DNA of 22,529 bases from JBDKVA01 sp039679375 (GCA_039679375.1 JBDKVA010000050.1:1-22529); one strand, 5' to 3'. Shown: positions 7,449 through 14,998, counted from the first letter of the stretch. Translations and numbers: made by a program. The notes: a model not told the origin generated them from the letters alone.

Positions 7449-8228
7449 ATGGCAAACTCAGATGGTATTATTGTTAAATCAGTAGATCATGCCATCAGCA
7501 TTCTTGAGTGCTTTAGCGGATCGTCTGCCGAACTTAAGCTTTCTGAGATTGTTGCGGAAATGCACTTGAGCAAAAGTACAGTTTATGGTTTAGTAAATAC
7601 CCTGACCACGAAAGGCTTTCTGGAACAAAATCCTGATACCAGAGGCTACCGGCTGGGTATTAAACTTTATGAACTGGGTAGTCTGGTTCATAAACGCATG
7701 GATTTGCGCAACGATGCCAAGCCTTTTTGTGTGGAGCTTTCACAAAAATACAATGCCACGGTGCATTTGGCCTTCCACTATGAAAATGAGGTTGTGTATA
7801 TTGACAAGGTTGATTCTCCAGGCTCAATAATTATATATTCCCAGATCGGTAAAAGAGCTCCAATGCATTGTACCGGCGTTGGGAAAGCGATAATGGCATA
7901 TCTTCCTAAAATTGCAATAGATAATTACCTCGCAAAGAATCCGCTGCAGAAATTTACAGATTATACAATTACCAATCCGGATTTACTTATGAAAGAGTTG
8001 AAATTAACCCGCAAAAGAGGTTATGCTGTTGATAATGAAGAAATTGAGTTTGGATTGCGTTGTATAGCTGCACCCATATTCAGCCATAAGAATGTTCCTA
8101 TAGCGGCAATTAGCATTTCAGCTCCGACTGCACGTCTGCCGGCGGAGGATATCCAAACAATTGCTTCCGATGTTCAGTTTTATGGGCAGCAGATTTCACA
8201 AAGACTTGGGTATAAAGTAAAAGAATAA
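7449..8228 (+). CDS. IclR-family transcriptional regulator
   Basis: A 259-residue regulator with the standard two-domain layout. The N-terminal winged helix-turn-helix covers about residues 10-75 (VDHAISILECF, LSEIVAEMHLSKSTVYGLVNTL, GYRLGIKLYELG). A C-terminal GAF-like effector domain includes VVYIDKVDSPG, MHCTGVGKAIMAYLP, RKRGYAVDNEE and CIAAPIF. Members commonly control aromatic and organic-acid catabolic operons and bind their pathway substrates. It has its own promoter and an AGGGGA site. It precedes the catabolic genes in the same direction, so it is the probable regulator of the island, with operator candidates at 8240-8408. Effector unknown. Confidence 0.93.
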   Translation: MANSDGIIVKSVDHAISILECFSGSSAELKLSEIVAEMHLSKSTVYGLVNTLTTKGFLEQNPDTRGYRLGIKLYELGSLVHKRMDLRNDAKPFCVELSQKYNATVHLAFHYENEVVYIDKVDSPGSIIIYSQIGKRAPMHCTGVGKAIMAYLPKIAIDNYLAKNPLQKFTDYTITNPDLLMKELKLTRKRGYAVDNEEIEFGLRCIAAPIFSHKNVPIAAISISAPTARLPAEDIQTIASDVQFYGQQISQRLGYKVKE

Positions 8229-8239
8229 TAATATATTTA

Positions 8240-8408
8240 CAGGAAATCTATTCGATTTCTTTATATTTTGGTAATAATTGCGAACGCAGTTCGTTAATTA
8301 CGAACTGAACGGAATAAATATGTGAAATAGAAATGTATATCTATAAGAAATCTTTTTGATTTCTTATATTATGTCAAATAATGTGAACGCAGTTCGTGTA
8401 TGCCGAAC
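8240..8408. promoter_or_regulatory. Duplicated operator-like module between the regulator and the catabolic operon
   Basis: Two related modules of about 66 bases (8240-8305 and 8343-8408) lie head to tail. Each has a hairpin (GAAATC-N5-GATTTC at 8243-8259; an 11-base perfect stem at 8342-8368). Each hairpin is followed after about 20 bases by GAACGCAGTTC (8282-8292 and 8385-8395) and then by another CGAAC half-site. The GAAC-GCA-GTTC palindromes are good candidates for IclR-type operators. The hairpins could end the regulator transcript or shape the operon leader. The second copy lies immediately before the ribosome binding site of the next gene. No convincing sigma-A promoter was found here. 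Confidence 0.6.
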
Positions 8409-8420
8409 AAGGAGGGAAAA

Positions 8421-9227
8421 ATGGAGGACATCCGGGATATTATTTTTAGAGATATTATTGACCGCGAATTTCGTGCTTTATTGATCCCTGAACGGGAAGG
8501 CTGTCTGTCAGGTGTTTCAGAGGCAGAAAAACAGGCAGAGGAAATTGGTATTAAACTAACTTTATTTGCTAAAGAAGGAGAAAGCGTCACTGAAGGGACG
8601 CCAGTTGGAGAGCTTACAGCTACACCAAAGAAAATAGCACTTTCTGAAGAAAAAATTATCGGTACCCTTTCAAAATTCTCTGGAATTGCAACTGCTGCAA
8701 GGAGGGCAGTAGCCTTAGCAAACGGAAAGATTCATATTGTATCAGGTTCATGGAAAAAGATGCCGCCTTCCATTAAAGACGGCGTTCGCAGGGCAATTGT
8801 CAGCGGCGGCGCTTCGTTCCGGATCTGTGACACGCCAATGATATATCTGGATAAAAATTATATCAGCATGTTAGGTTCAATACCCTTGGCTCTGGCTGCA
8901 GTGAAGGACTATACCGGATATACCAGGGTGATACAGATCAAAGGGAGACAGCTTTCAATAGAGAAGGAGACAGTACAGGCTTTGGAAAACGGATGTGGAA
9001 TTCTTATGGTAGATACCGGAAGGCTTGATGATCTTGTATGCTGCTCTGAAATAGTGAAAAAGCTGGGCAAACGGAATGATGTGAAGATTGCTTTTGCCGG
9101 TGGAGTAAAGCTGGATAAAATTAAGGAGCTTGCAGCTTATGATATTGATATTCTTTGCATCGGCAAAGAGATTGTAGATGCTCCGCTGCTGGATATTAAG
9201 CTTGATGTTCAGGCAACGGTATTATAG
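8421..9227 (+). CDS. Divergent NadC/ModD-like (quinolinate phosphoribosyltransferase fold) protein
   Basis: A 268-residue protein with the overall order of NadC: an N-terminal alpha/beta sandwich (GVSEAEKQ, EGESVTEGTPVGEL), the helix LSKFSGIATAARRAV, and a C-terminal barrel ending AGGVKLDKIKELAAYDIDILCIG and LLDIKLDV. NadC makes nicotinate mononucleotide from quinolinate and PRPP. The residues that hold quinolinate look altered: the TRKTTPG region reads SWKKMPP (111-116), the NHR loop reads SFR (132-134), IKDNH reads LDKNY, and the family Arg before LSGIAT is Lys85. It therefore probably acts on another substrate or has another role, as with the poorly understood ModD paralogues. ATG 8421 has AAGGAGGG directly upstream. 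It is the first gene of the catabolic operon. Confidence 0.75.
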   Translation: MEDIRDIIFRDIIDREFRALLIPEREGCLSGVSEAEKQAEEIGIKLTLFAKEGESVTEGTPVGELTATPKKIALSEEKIIGTLSKFSGIATAARRAVALANGKIHIVSGSWKKMPPSIKDGVRRAIVSGGASFRICDTPMIYLDKNYISMLGSIPLALAAVKDYTGYTRVIQIKGRQLSIEKETVQALENGCGILMVDTGRLDDLVCCSEIVKKLGKRNDVKIAFAGGVKLDKIKELAAYDIDILCIGKEIVDAPLLDIKLDVQATVL

Positions 9228-9267
9228 CGGCGGCTATTATAACGGCGCAATGGATATGGAGGTCAAG

Positions 9268-10194
9268 ATGGGCTTAAATTTATTGGAAAAGACTGAGTTA
9301 TGGATCAACAACATCACATTAGACAACGTAAACCTGACAGAGCTGGCACAGACTGTTGCGGGGGTTCTCGGAATAGATAACAAAAAGGTTCTGGTGGTTG
9401 ATGTACGTCCGAACCATATTACATTGGACATCCTTGAAAAAGACATTCCAACTGAAAATATAGTCGGAAAGGAAATAGAAATTAAAGATAAGCTTTCAAA
9501 ACTAGAAGGGGTTCACATGACAGAGGATACCTATCTGCATTCCGACGGAATTCTCGGGCTGATCTGTCTTGAGGGAGAAAACCCCGCAGAGCTGGGTAAC
9601 AAAGTGAACAGTATGGTGGAAGAAATGAAGGAGCGCATTGCCAAACGTGCAATCATTTTCCCTACCGGTTTTGAGCTTAGGGAAAAGCTGATTGAAGACA
9701 CAAATACTCCATATTTGAAAGAGCTGCTGGAAGGTGAAGGTTATAAGGTGACTATTGGCGACATCTTAGAGGATGATGTTGATGATATGGAATTTAAGCT
9801 TTCGGAAGCGGTATCGCGCGCATATGGACTTATTATTACAACAGGCGGCGTAGGCGCTGAAGATAAAGATAAAACAGTGGAAAGCGTTCTGAAAATCGAT
9901 ACAAAGGCGGCAACCCCCTATATTGTAAAGTTTCAGCAGGGAACCGGGCGCCATGTAAAGGATGGTGTGCGCATTGCAGTCGGATCTGTCGGACCTTCCT
10001 TTTTGATTTCCCTGCCCGGTCCAAATGATGAAGTCAGGCTGGCAGCAGGGATTCTGGTTGAATGTCTTAAAAAAAACAGTCCTAAAGAAGTAATAGCTCA
10101 GAAAATTGCAGCAGTGCTGGCAGAAAAACTGATGCAAAAAGGATTTCACCATGAGCAGCATATGGCAAAAAATCATGAAAGTAAGGTGATATAA
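9268..10194 (+). CDS. MoCF/CinA-like molybdopterin-binding-fold protein
   Basis: A 308-residue protein. Residues about 128-262 form a molybdopterin-binding (MogA/MoeA/CinA) fold, with TTGGVGAEDKDKT (191-203) matching the TGGTG...D.T loop and SLPGPNDEVRLA (248-259) matching the LPG.P motif. Residues 1-125 form an extra domain that I do not recognise. The C-terminus is histidine-rich (FHHEQHMAKNHE), possibly metal-binding. Known relatives adenylate molybdopterin (MogA) or hydrolyse pyridine or ADP-ribose nucleotides (CinA). No molybdoenzyme is encoded nearby. ATG 9268 has ATGGAGG five bases before it. The stop overlaps the next start (TAATG), so the two are translationally coupled. Confidence 0.75.
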   Translation: MGLNLLEKTELWINNITLDNVNLTELAQTVAGVLGIDNKKVLVVDVRPNHITLDILEKDIPTENIVGKEIEIKDKLSKLEGVHMTEDTYLHSDGILGLICLEGENPAELGNKVNSMVEEMKERIAKRAIIFPTGFELREKLIEDTNTPYLKELLEGEGYKVTIGDILEDDVDDMEFKLSEAVSRAYGLIITTGGVGAEDKDKTVESVLKIDTKAATPYIVKFQQGTGRHVKDGVRIAVGSVGPSFLISLPGPNDEVRLAAGILVECLKKNSPKEVIAQKIAAVLAEKLMQKGFHHEQHMAKNHESKVI

Positions 10195-10970
10195 TGATGA
10201 ATTTTAAAGAAATTGCTGAGAGCCTTTGGAAAGCAGAAAAGGAACATGTTCAGATTGATAAAATTACGGACTTGTACCATGGGATGACAGTAGAAGACGC
10301 CTATGAAATCCAGCTTGAAAATGTTGCAAAAAAAATTGCAGCCGGTGAAAAAGTGATTGGCATGAAAATTGGCCTGACCAGTAAAGCAATGCAGAATCTT
10401 CTTAATGTCAGCGAACCTGATTATGGACATCTGACGAATAGAATGCTTCTGCTTGAGGGTGAAGTTTGCCGGATTAACGAGCTGATTCAGCCAAAAGTTG
10501 AAGGAGAATTGGCCTTTTGCCTGAAAAAGGCATTGCGTGGGCCTGGTATTACGATTGCTGATGTCTATAATGCAACTGATTGGGTAGTACCTTCGATTGA
10601 GATTGTAGACAGCAGAATTAAAGATTGGAAAATTACATTGGCGGACACGATCGCGGACAATGGTTCAAGCGCAAGATTTGTTTTAGGCAGTGGTATGACA
10701 CCTATTGGCAATATTGATATGCGGCTGATTGGCATGACTTTGGAAAAGAACGGAGAGCTGGTCAACAGCGGAACTGGTGCGGAAGTTTGGGGAAATCCCG
10801 CGGCAGCAGTTGCCTGGCTGGCAAACAAGCTTTCTGAGTTTAATATTGAGCTCAAAGAAGGGAATATCGTGATGGCAGGTGCGGTGACTGCCGCACAGCC
10901 TGCCGGGAGCGGCGATAGTTTTACTGTCAGCTTCCATGGAATGGGTAGCGTATCGGTAAAATTCAAATGA
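10194..10970 (+). CDS. mhpD: 2-keto-4-pentenoate hydratase (MhpD-type)
   Basis: Adds water to 2-hydroxypenta-2,4-dienoate (2-keto-4-pentenoate) to give 4-hydroxy-2-oxopentanoate. The 258-residue length is normal. GMKIGLTSKAMQ (56-67), the KVEGELAF segment with Glu103 and Glu105, and VPSIEIVDSRIKDW with Glu136 match the metal-binding glutamates and core of MhpD/XylJ-type hydratases. The related decarboxylases (DmpH) share this fold, so a decarboxylase role is possible but less likely next to the aldolase and dehydrogenase. The start overlaps the preceding stop by one base. It is the entry step of the lower pathway encoded by the next two genes. Confidence 0.9.
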   Translation: MMNFKEIAESLWKAEKEHVQIDKITDLYHGMTVEDAYEIQLENVAKKIAAGEKVIGMKIGLTSKAMQNLLNVSEPDYGHLTNRMLLLEGEVCRINELIQPKVEGELAFCLKKALRGPGITIADVYNATDWVVPSIEIVDSRIKDWKITLADTIADNGSSARFVLGSGMTPIGNIDMRLIGMTLEKNGELVNSGTGAEVWGNPAAAVAWLANKLSEFNIELKEGNIVMAGAVTAAQPAGSGDSFTVSFHGMGSVSVKFK

Positions 10971-10988
10971 TTTGGAAAGGGAGAAAAT

Positions 10989-11858
10989 ATGGAAAAAGTC
11001 AAAGTAGGTATTATCGGACCTGGTAATATAGGAACTGATCTAATGTATAAGGTAATGAGAAGTAAAAATCTACAGATGCATTTGATGGCCGGCATTATTG
11101 AGTCGGAAGGTATTAAACGGGCTGCAGGCCTGGGCTTTAAAACTTCTATCAGAGGTGTCGACGCTGTTGCAGAGGACCCGGAGGTAAGGATTGTATTTGA
11201 AGCTACAAGTGCAAAAGCACACCTACATAATGCGCCGATTCTTAAAGCTGCAGGAAAGATCGTGATGGACATGACGCCGGCTGCCGTCGGTCCGTATGTT
11301 GTGCCCTGTGTGAACCTGAAGCATTTGGAGAATGTGGACAATTTCAATATGGTTACCTGCGGAGGACAAGCAACTATTCCAATTGCACACGCCATCAACC
11401 GGGCAGCGGATTCCGAATATACAGAGATCGTTTCATGCCTGTCGTCCAAAAGCGCCGGCCCCGGCACCCGTGCGAACATTGACGAGTTTACCGAAACTAC
11501 CCGGAAAGCACTGGAGATTATCGGTGGTGCAGATAAAGGCAAAGCTATTATAATTTTGAACCCGGCTGAACCGCCGGTGATGATGACGAATACAATTTAT
11601 TCACTTGTCAGAAACCCGGATGAAAAGAAGATTATTGAATCTGTTAATGAAATTGTTAAGGAAGTTCAGGAGTATGTACCCGGATATAAACTCAGGGTTC
11701 CTCCTGTAATTGATGGAAATAAGGTGACTGTTATTGTGCAGGTAGAGGGCGCGGGAGATTTCCTTCCGAAGTATTCAGGAAATCTTGATATTATCAATGC
11801 GGCAGCCATTGAAGTGGCTGAAAAAGTGGCAGCGGATATGCTGAAAAAGGAGGGCTAG
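10989..11858 (+). CDS. mhpF: Acetaldehyde dehydrogenase (acetylating)
   Basis: Oxidises acetaldehyde with CoA and NAD+ to acetyl-CoA. It is 289 residues, slightly shorter than the usual 300-315. The NAD-binding loop GIIGPGNIGTDL (7-18) is at the N-terminus. The catalytic Cys124 lies in the invariant MVTCGGQATIPI. SKSAGPGTRANIDEFTETT and NPAEPPVMMTNTIY are also family signatures. It ends five bases before the aldolase gene. In this family the two proteins form a complex that channels acetaldehyde between active sites, so close coupling is expected. GGGAGAA precedes the start. Confidence 0.96.
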   Translation: MEKVKVGIIGPGNIGTDLMYKVMRSKNLQMHLMAGIIESEGIKRAAGLGFKTSIRGVDAVAEDPEVRIVFEATSAKAHLHNAPILKAAGKIVMDMTPAAVGPYVVPCVNLKHLENVDNFNMVTCGGQATIPIAHAINRAADSEYTEIVSCLSSKSAGPGTRANIDEFTETTRKALEIIGGADKGKAIIILNPAEPPVMMTNTIYSLVRNPDEKKIIESVNEIVKEVQEYVPGYKLRVPPVIDGNKVTVIVQVEGAGDFLPKYSGNLDIINAAAIEVAEKVAADMLKKEG

Positions 11859-11863
11859 GCACA

Positions 11864-12874
11864 ATGGACAAGAGACAGATTCATATTGTTGATACAACAC
11901 TTCGCGATGGAAGCCATGCGGTAAGTCACAGCTATACTGTTGAACAGGTTACCGCAATTGCAGGCGGATTGGATAAGACGGGTGTCAGCCTGATAGAGCT
12001 CAGCCATGGAGACGGCATTTCCGGTTCATCTATAAACTATGGGTTTTCAAAGACACCGGAGATGGAACTGCTCAAAGCGGCAAACAGGGTTGTAAAAAAT
12101 GCAAAATTAACCGTTTTATTGCTCCCGGGCATCGGGACAATTGAAGATCTAAAAGAAGCGGCGAATTGCGGCGCAAAGGCGGTACGGGTTGCTACCCATG
12201 TAACCGAGGCGGATATCGCAATTCAACACATTAAGTATGCCAAGAGCATAGGTATGATGGCTGTCGGGTTTCTGATGATGACGCATATGGCGTCCCCCGA
12301 AAAAATTGCAGAGCAGGCTAAGATCTTTGCAGACAGCGGCGCCGATTATATCAACCTTGCAGATTCGGCAGGTTATATGGTGCCTGATGATGTACGCGCA
12401 AGGATCAGTCTGCTGAAATCATCCATTGATATTCCAATTGGTTTTCATTCACATAACAACCTGGGGCTTTCGATCGCAAACTCACTTGCGGCTGCAGAAG
12501 AGGGTGCAACTTATATAGATGCTACCTGCCGCGGTCTTGGCGCAGGTGCGGGGAACACTCAAAACGAGGTGTTATGCGCAGTGCTGAACCGTTTGGGATA
12601 CGAGACCGGAGTTGATATTTACGGGCTCATGGATATCGCTCAGAACATTGTCGAACCGGTCATGCAGCGTCCGCAGGTTATAAATACCGCATCCCTTATG
12701 CTTGGCTATGCGGGAGTGTACTCCAGCTTTTTACTCCATACCTACAAGGCGGCAGAAAAATTTAACCTCAACCCCAGAGATATTCTGGTGGAACTTGGAC
12801 GCCGCAAGATGGTAGGCGGACAAGAAGACATGATTGTTGACGTAGCTTATGAGCTTGCAACAAAAAACAAATAG
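11864..12874 (+). CDS. mhpE: 4-hydroxy-2-oxovalerate aldolase
   Basis: Cleaves 4-hydroxy-2-oxopentanoate into pyruvate and acetaldehyde using a divalent metal. It is 336 residues, near the DmpG/MhpE length. The N-terminal VDTTLRDGSHAVSHSYT carries Arg14, Asp15 and His18, equivalent to the catalytic Arg, metal Asp and base His of DmpG. IGFHSHNNLGLSIAN carries metal ligands His195 and His197. NLADSAGYMVPDDV lies in the HMGL-like barrel, and a C-terminal communication domain follows. Partner of the acylating dehydrogenase just upstream. A GGAGGG site lies inside the end of the upstream gene. Confidence 0.96.
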   Translation: MDKRQIHIVDTTLRDGSHAVSHSYTVEQVTAIAGGLDKTGVSLIELSHGDGISGSSINYGFSKTPEMELLKAANRVVKNAKLTVLLLPGIGTIEDLKEAANCGAKAVRVATHVTEADIAIQHIKYAKSIGMMAVGFLMMTHMASPEKIAEQAKIFADSGADYINLADSAGYMVPDDVRARISLLKSSIDIPIGFHSHNNLGLSIANSLAAAEEGATYIDATCRGLGAGAGNTQNEVLCAVLNRLGYETGVDIYGLMDIAQNIVEPVMQRPQVINTASLMLGYAGVYSSFLLHTYKAAEKFNLNPRDILVELGRRKMVGGQEDMIVDVAYELATKNK

Positions 12875-12896
12875 TAAGAAAGGAGAGTTCTATCGC

Positions 12897-13508
12897 ATGA
12901 AAAAAGTAACAATTATGGCCGAAGTTCAACCCGAAAAGTGCATTGGATGTAAAATTTGCGAGAAGGTTTGTCCTGTTCTGGCAATCAAAGTTACTGACAG
13001 GAAATCCAAAGTAGACCCGGCTAAATGCCGCGGCTGCGCAAATTGTGAGCAGAGATGCCCATCCTATGCGGTAAAAATGATCAAGCGCGAGGTTCCTTTG
13101 GAGATTGGCGTGGATGTTTCCAAATTTGATCCCAATCAGATCAGTAAAATTTGTGAAAAGGCCAATCTGAATCCGGAGCAGGTTCTTTGCTATTGTGTAG
13201 GCGTCAGAGCCGAGGAGGTAGCTGCAGCACTGTTAAGCGGTGCCAAAACACCAGAGGAGGTATCATCCATGACAGGCATGAGAACCGGCTGCAGCGTCGA
13301 GTGCATACAACCGCTGCTTAGAATGGTGGAGGCTGCAGGAAATAAGCTTGTTCCGAACAAGGACGGGTGGCAGTGGTACGGTACGACTGTTACAGCATGG
13401 AATCTCCCTGAAGAAGTTAAGAAAAAATATAACAGCAGAGGGTTCTATTTTGAAGAAGATAAAGAGTTGTTGGATCGGATCGTCCATAATAACAGGAAAG
13501 GAGTATGA
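12897..13508 (+). CDS. 2[4Fe-4S] ferredoxin with BFD-like [2Fe-2S] domain
   Basis: A 203-residue iron-sulfur protein. Two classical [4Fe-4S] motifs are visible: Cys15, 18, 21, 25 (CIGCKICEKVCP) and Cys44, 47, 50, 54 (CRGCANCEQRCP). A middle region (about 95-145) has Cys98-x-Cys100 and Cys132-x3-Cys136 around a helical segment, resembling the bacterioferritin-associated ferredoxin (BFD) [2Fe-2S] fold. The last 55 residues are unrecognised and rich in aromatic and charged residues. It likely carries electrons for an oxidoreductase of this operon. ATG 12897 has AAAGGAGAG upstream. Its stop lies two bases before the preferred start of the LarA-like gene, implying translational coupling. The physiological partner is unknown. 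Confidence 0.82.
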   Translation: MKKVTIMAEVQPEKCIGCKICEKVCPVLAIKVTDRKSKVDPAKCRGCANCEQRCPSYAVKMIKREVPLEIGVDVSKFDPNQISKICEKANLNPEQVLCYCVGVRAEEVAAALLSGAKTPEEVSSMTGMRTGCSVECIQPLLRMVEAAGNKLVPNKDGWQWYGTTVTAWNLPEEVKKKYNSRGFYFEEDKELLDRIVHNNRKGV

Positions 13509-13510
13509 AC

Positions 13511-14980
13511 ATGACAAGTCAGGAAATGATGCATAAGCCTATTAAGCCAATTTCTGCAAAGCCGTCGCAATACGGTATTGATCCGTCTATGGTCAAAATG
13601 CGTGTTTCTGAGATGCCGGGCATGGTTTCCCTTTTGCTTAAGGAACTATTCCCGGATCTGCCGGACGTGATCTTTCCGACAAAGCAGGGACCGGATGCTA
13701 TTGTTAATGTCCGCAAGGCAGCGGAAGAAGCATTAATGAAGCTTGATATGAGCAAAATCAAGCCTGAGCATACCGTTAATGTTCTCGCATCCCATCATGG
13801 TTTTACGCTTTATGGCGGAGAACCTTACGCTGAGCTGCTCAAGGCAATCAAAGATGTTGTAGAAAAGAAAACAGGCTGTAAAAATATCAGGCTGCGTGCC
13901 GGAGTAGGAATGCGTTTCCGCGAAACAGAAGAGTATATAAAACGTTACGGCCTGGATACTTATTACAACGGTAAGGCAATCGGCGTGGCGCCTGTCGACG
14001 AAGGTATAGCTATTGAAACCGAGATCGGCACCCTCTACGGTATCAAAAAGATTTACGATGCGGATTGGATCATTCACGCGCACCATACCGATGTGCGCGA
14101 GGTTCACTTCCACAGGCAGGTGGACAAGGCAGTCAAACCCTTCGGCATGTCCTATGCCCGCTGTGAAACCAGAAGCACCTATCACCAGAATCTGGGCCCC
14201 CGTGCTGCAAACTTCACTGCAAGGGCAATATTTGAATCCAAGTTCGTACAAAGCAAGTTCGCATTTGCAGCATTTCTCAATGTAGGCCCCCATGGAATCA
14301 TTGGCGTGGATGCAGACAGCAACCTTTATGCGCTGAATGACCGTGCTACCTTCATAGGATGCCAGCTTTACGGAAAGATAATGACTCTGTTCGGAGAAAT
14401 TGACAAATGTATAGCAGTTTTGGATTTCCCGTGCCCTGTGCCTTATGTATTCTCCGCAGGCGTTATCTATGCGAATTTTACCGGCGCCAATACCGACCTT
14501 TATGATATGGATAATGCACTGCCGCCTTATACATGGTATACAGAGGCGTTTTACGGAAAGAACGGGCAGCCTCTTCTGGAAGATATTCCGCCGATGAACC
14601 CTGCGATTAAGATGTGCGTGCATAACTATGCATGGTTGGGATACCCGTCCGCGTTTTTCTCAAAGCATATTCCTACAGTGGTGGTTGGAAGGGAGCAAGC
14701 CGATTTGTTCGATACCGACCCGTTGAATATGCAATATATGGATTATGCTACCGTAATAAAAACAACTGAGGGTGCTATGAATTTCGCCTACAACGCAGCC
14801 GGAACAGATAAAGTTATTATCTTTGACGGCGCAATGGCAGGAATGAATGTCAGCGAATCATTGGCCAGACTGCTGATTGAGAAGGCGCCACAGGTCAGTG
14901 AAAGGGTTGACAAAGTTCTTCTTCCCAAATGGTTAAGGCAAAGAGGCGTTGATATTTCGATTCTTAAAAAATTAAAATAA
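13511..14980 (+). CDS. Divergent LarA-family (nickel-pincer nucleotide enzyme) homologue
   Basis: A 489-residue protein, longer than LarA lactate racemase (about 425). His199, Lys209 and His225 (VHFHRQVDKAVKPFG then STYH) have exactly the 10 and 16 spacing of LarA His174, Lys184 (covalent attachment of the nickel-pincer nucleotide) and His200 (nickel ligand). The regions around ASHHGFTLYGGEPYAELLKAI (93-113) and IRLRAGVGMRFRETEEYI (126-143) align with the LarA N-terminal Rossmann-like part. PLNMQYMDYATVIKTTEGAM resembles its C-terminal part. The second acid/base His108 reads Arg135, and Arg75 and the QAVK motif (Gln295, Lys298) are not apparent. Substrate and reaction are therefore probably not lactate racemisation. 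AAAGGAG lies seven bases before ATG 13511; an ATG at 13505 is too close to it. Confidence 0.65.
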   Translation: MTSQEMMHKPIKPISAKPSQYGIDPSMVKMRVSEMPGMVSLLLKELFPDLPDVIFPTKQGPDAIVNVRKAAEEALMKLDMSKIKPEHTVNVLASHHGFTLYGGEPYAELLKAIKDVVEKKTGCKNIRLRAGVGMRFRETEEYIKRYGLDTYYNGKAIGVAPVDEGIAIETEIGTLYGIKKIYDADWIIHAHHTDVREVHFHRQVDKAVKPFGMSYARCETRSTYHQNLGPRAANFTARAIFESKFVQSKFAFAAFLNVGPHGIIGVDADSNLYALNDRATFIGCQLYGKIMTLFGEIDKCIAVLDFPCPVPYVFSAGVIYANFTGANTDLYDMDNALPPYTWYTEAFYGKNGQPLLEDIPPMNPAIKMCVHNYAWLGYPSAFFSKHIPTVVVGREQADLFDTDPLNMQYMDYATVIKTTEGAMNFAYNAAGTDKVIIFDGAMAGMNVSESLARLLIEKAPQVSERVDKVLLPKWLRQRGVDISILKKLK

Positions 14981-14998
14981 AATATAAGGGGGTATTTT

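Noticed and set aside
8268..8283. Sigma-54-like GG...GC element before the catabolic operon
   Set aside because: The spacing is 8 instead of 10 bases, and IclR regulators do not usually work with sigma-54.
9178..9267. N-terminal extension of the MoCF-like protein from ATG 9178
   Set aside because: It would overlap the end of the NadC-like gene and lacks a ribosome binding site, whereas ATG 9268 has a well-placed GGAGG.
10565..11542. 325-codon open frame on the minus strand opposite mhpD/mhpF
   Set aside because: It lies wholly antisense to two well-supported enzymes, has low-complexity Ser/Pro/Ile/Leu composition and no family motif.
13733..14623. 296-codon minus-strand open frame opposite the LarA-like gene
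   Set aside because: Antisense to a gene with conserved motifs; Cys/His-rich translation with no recognisable domain.
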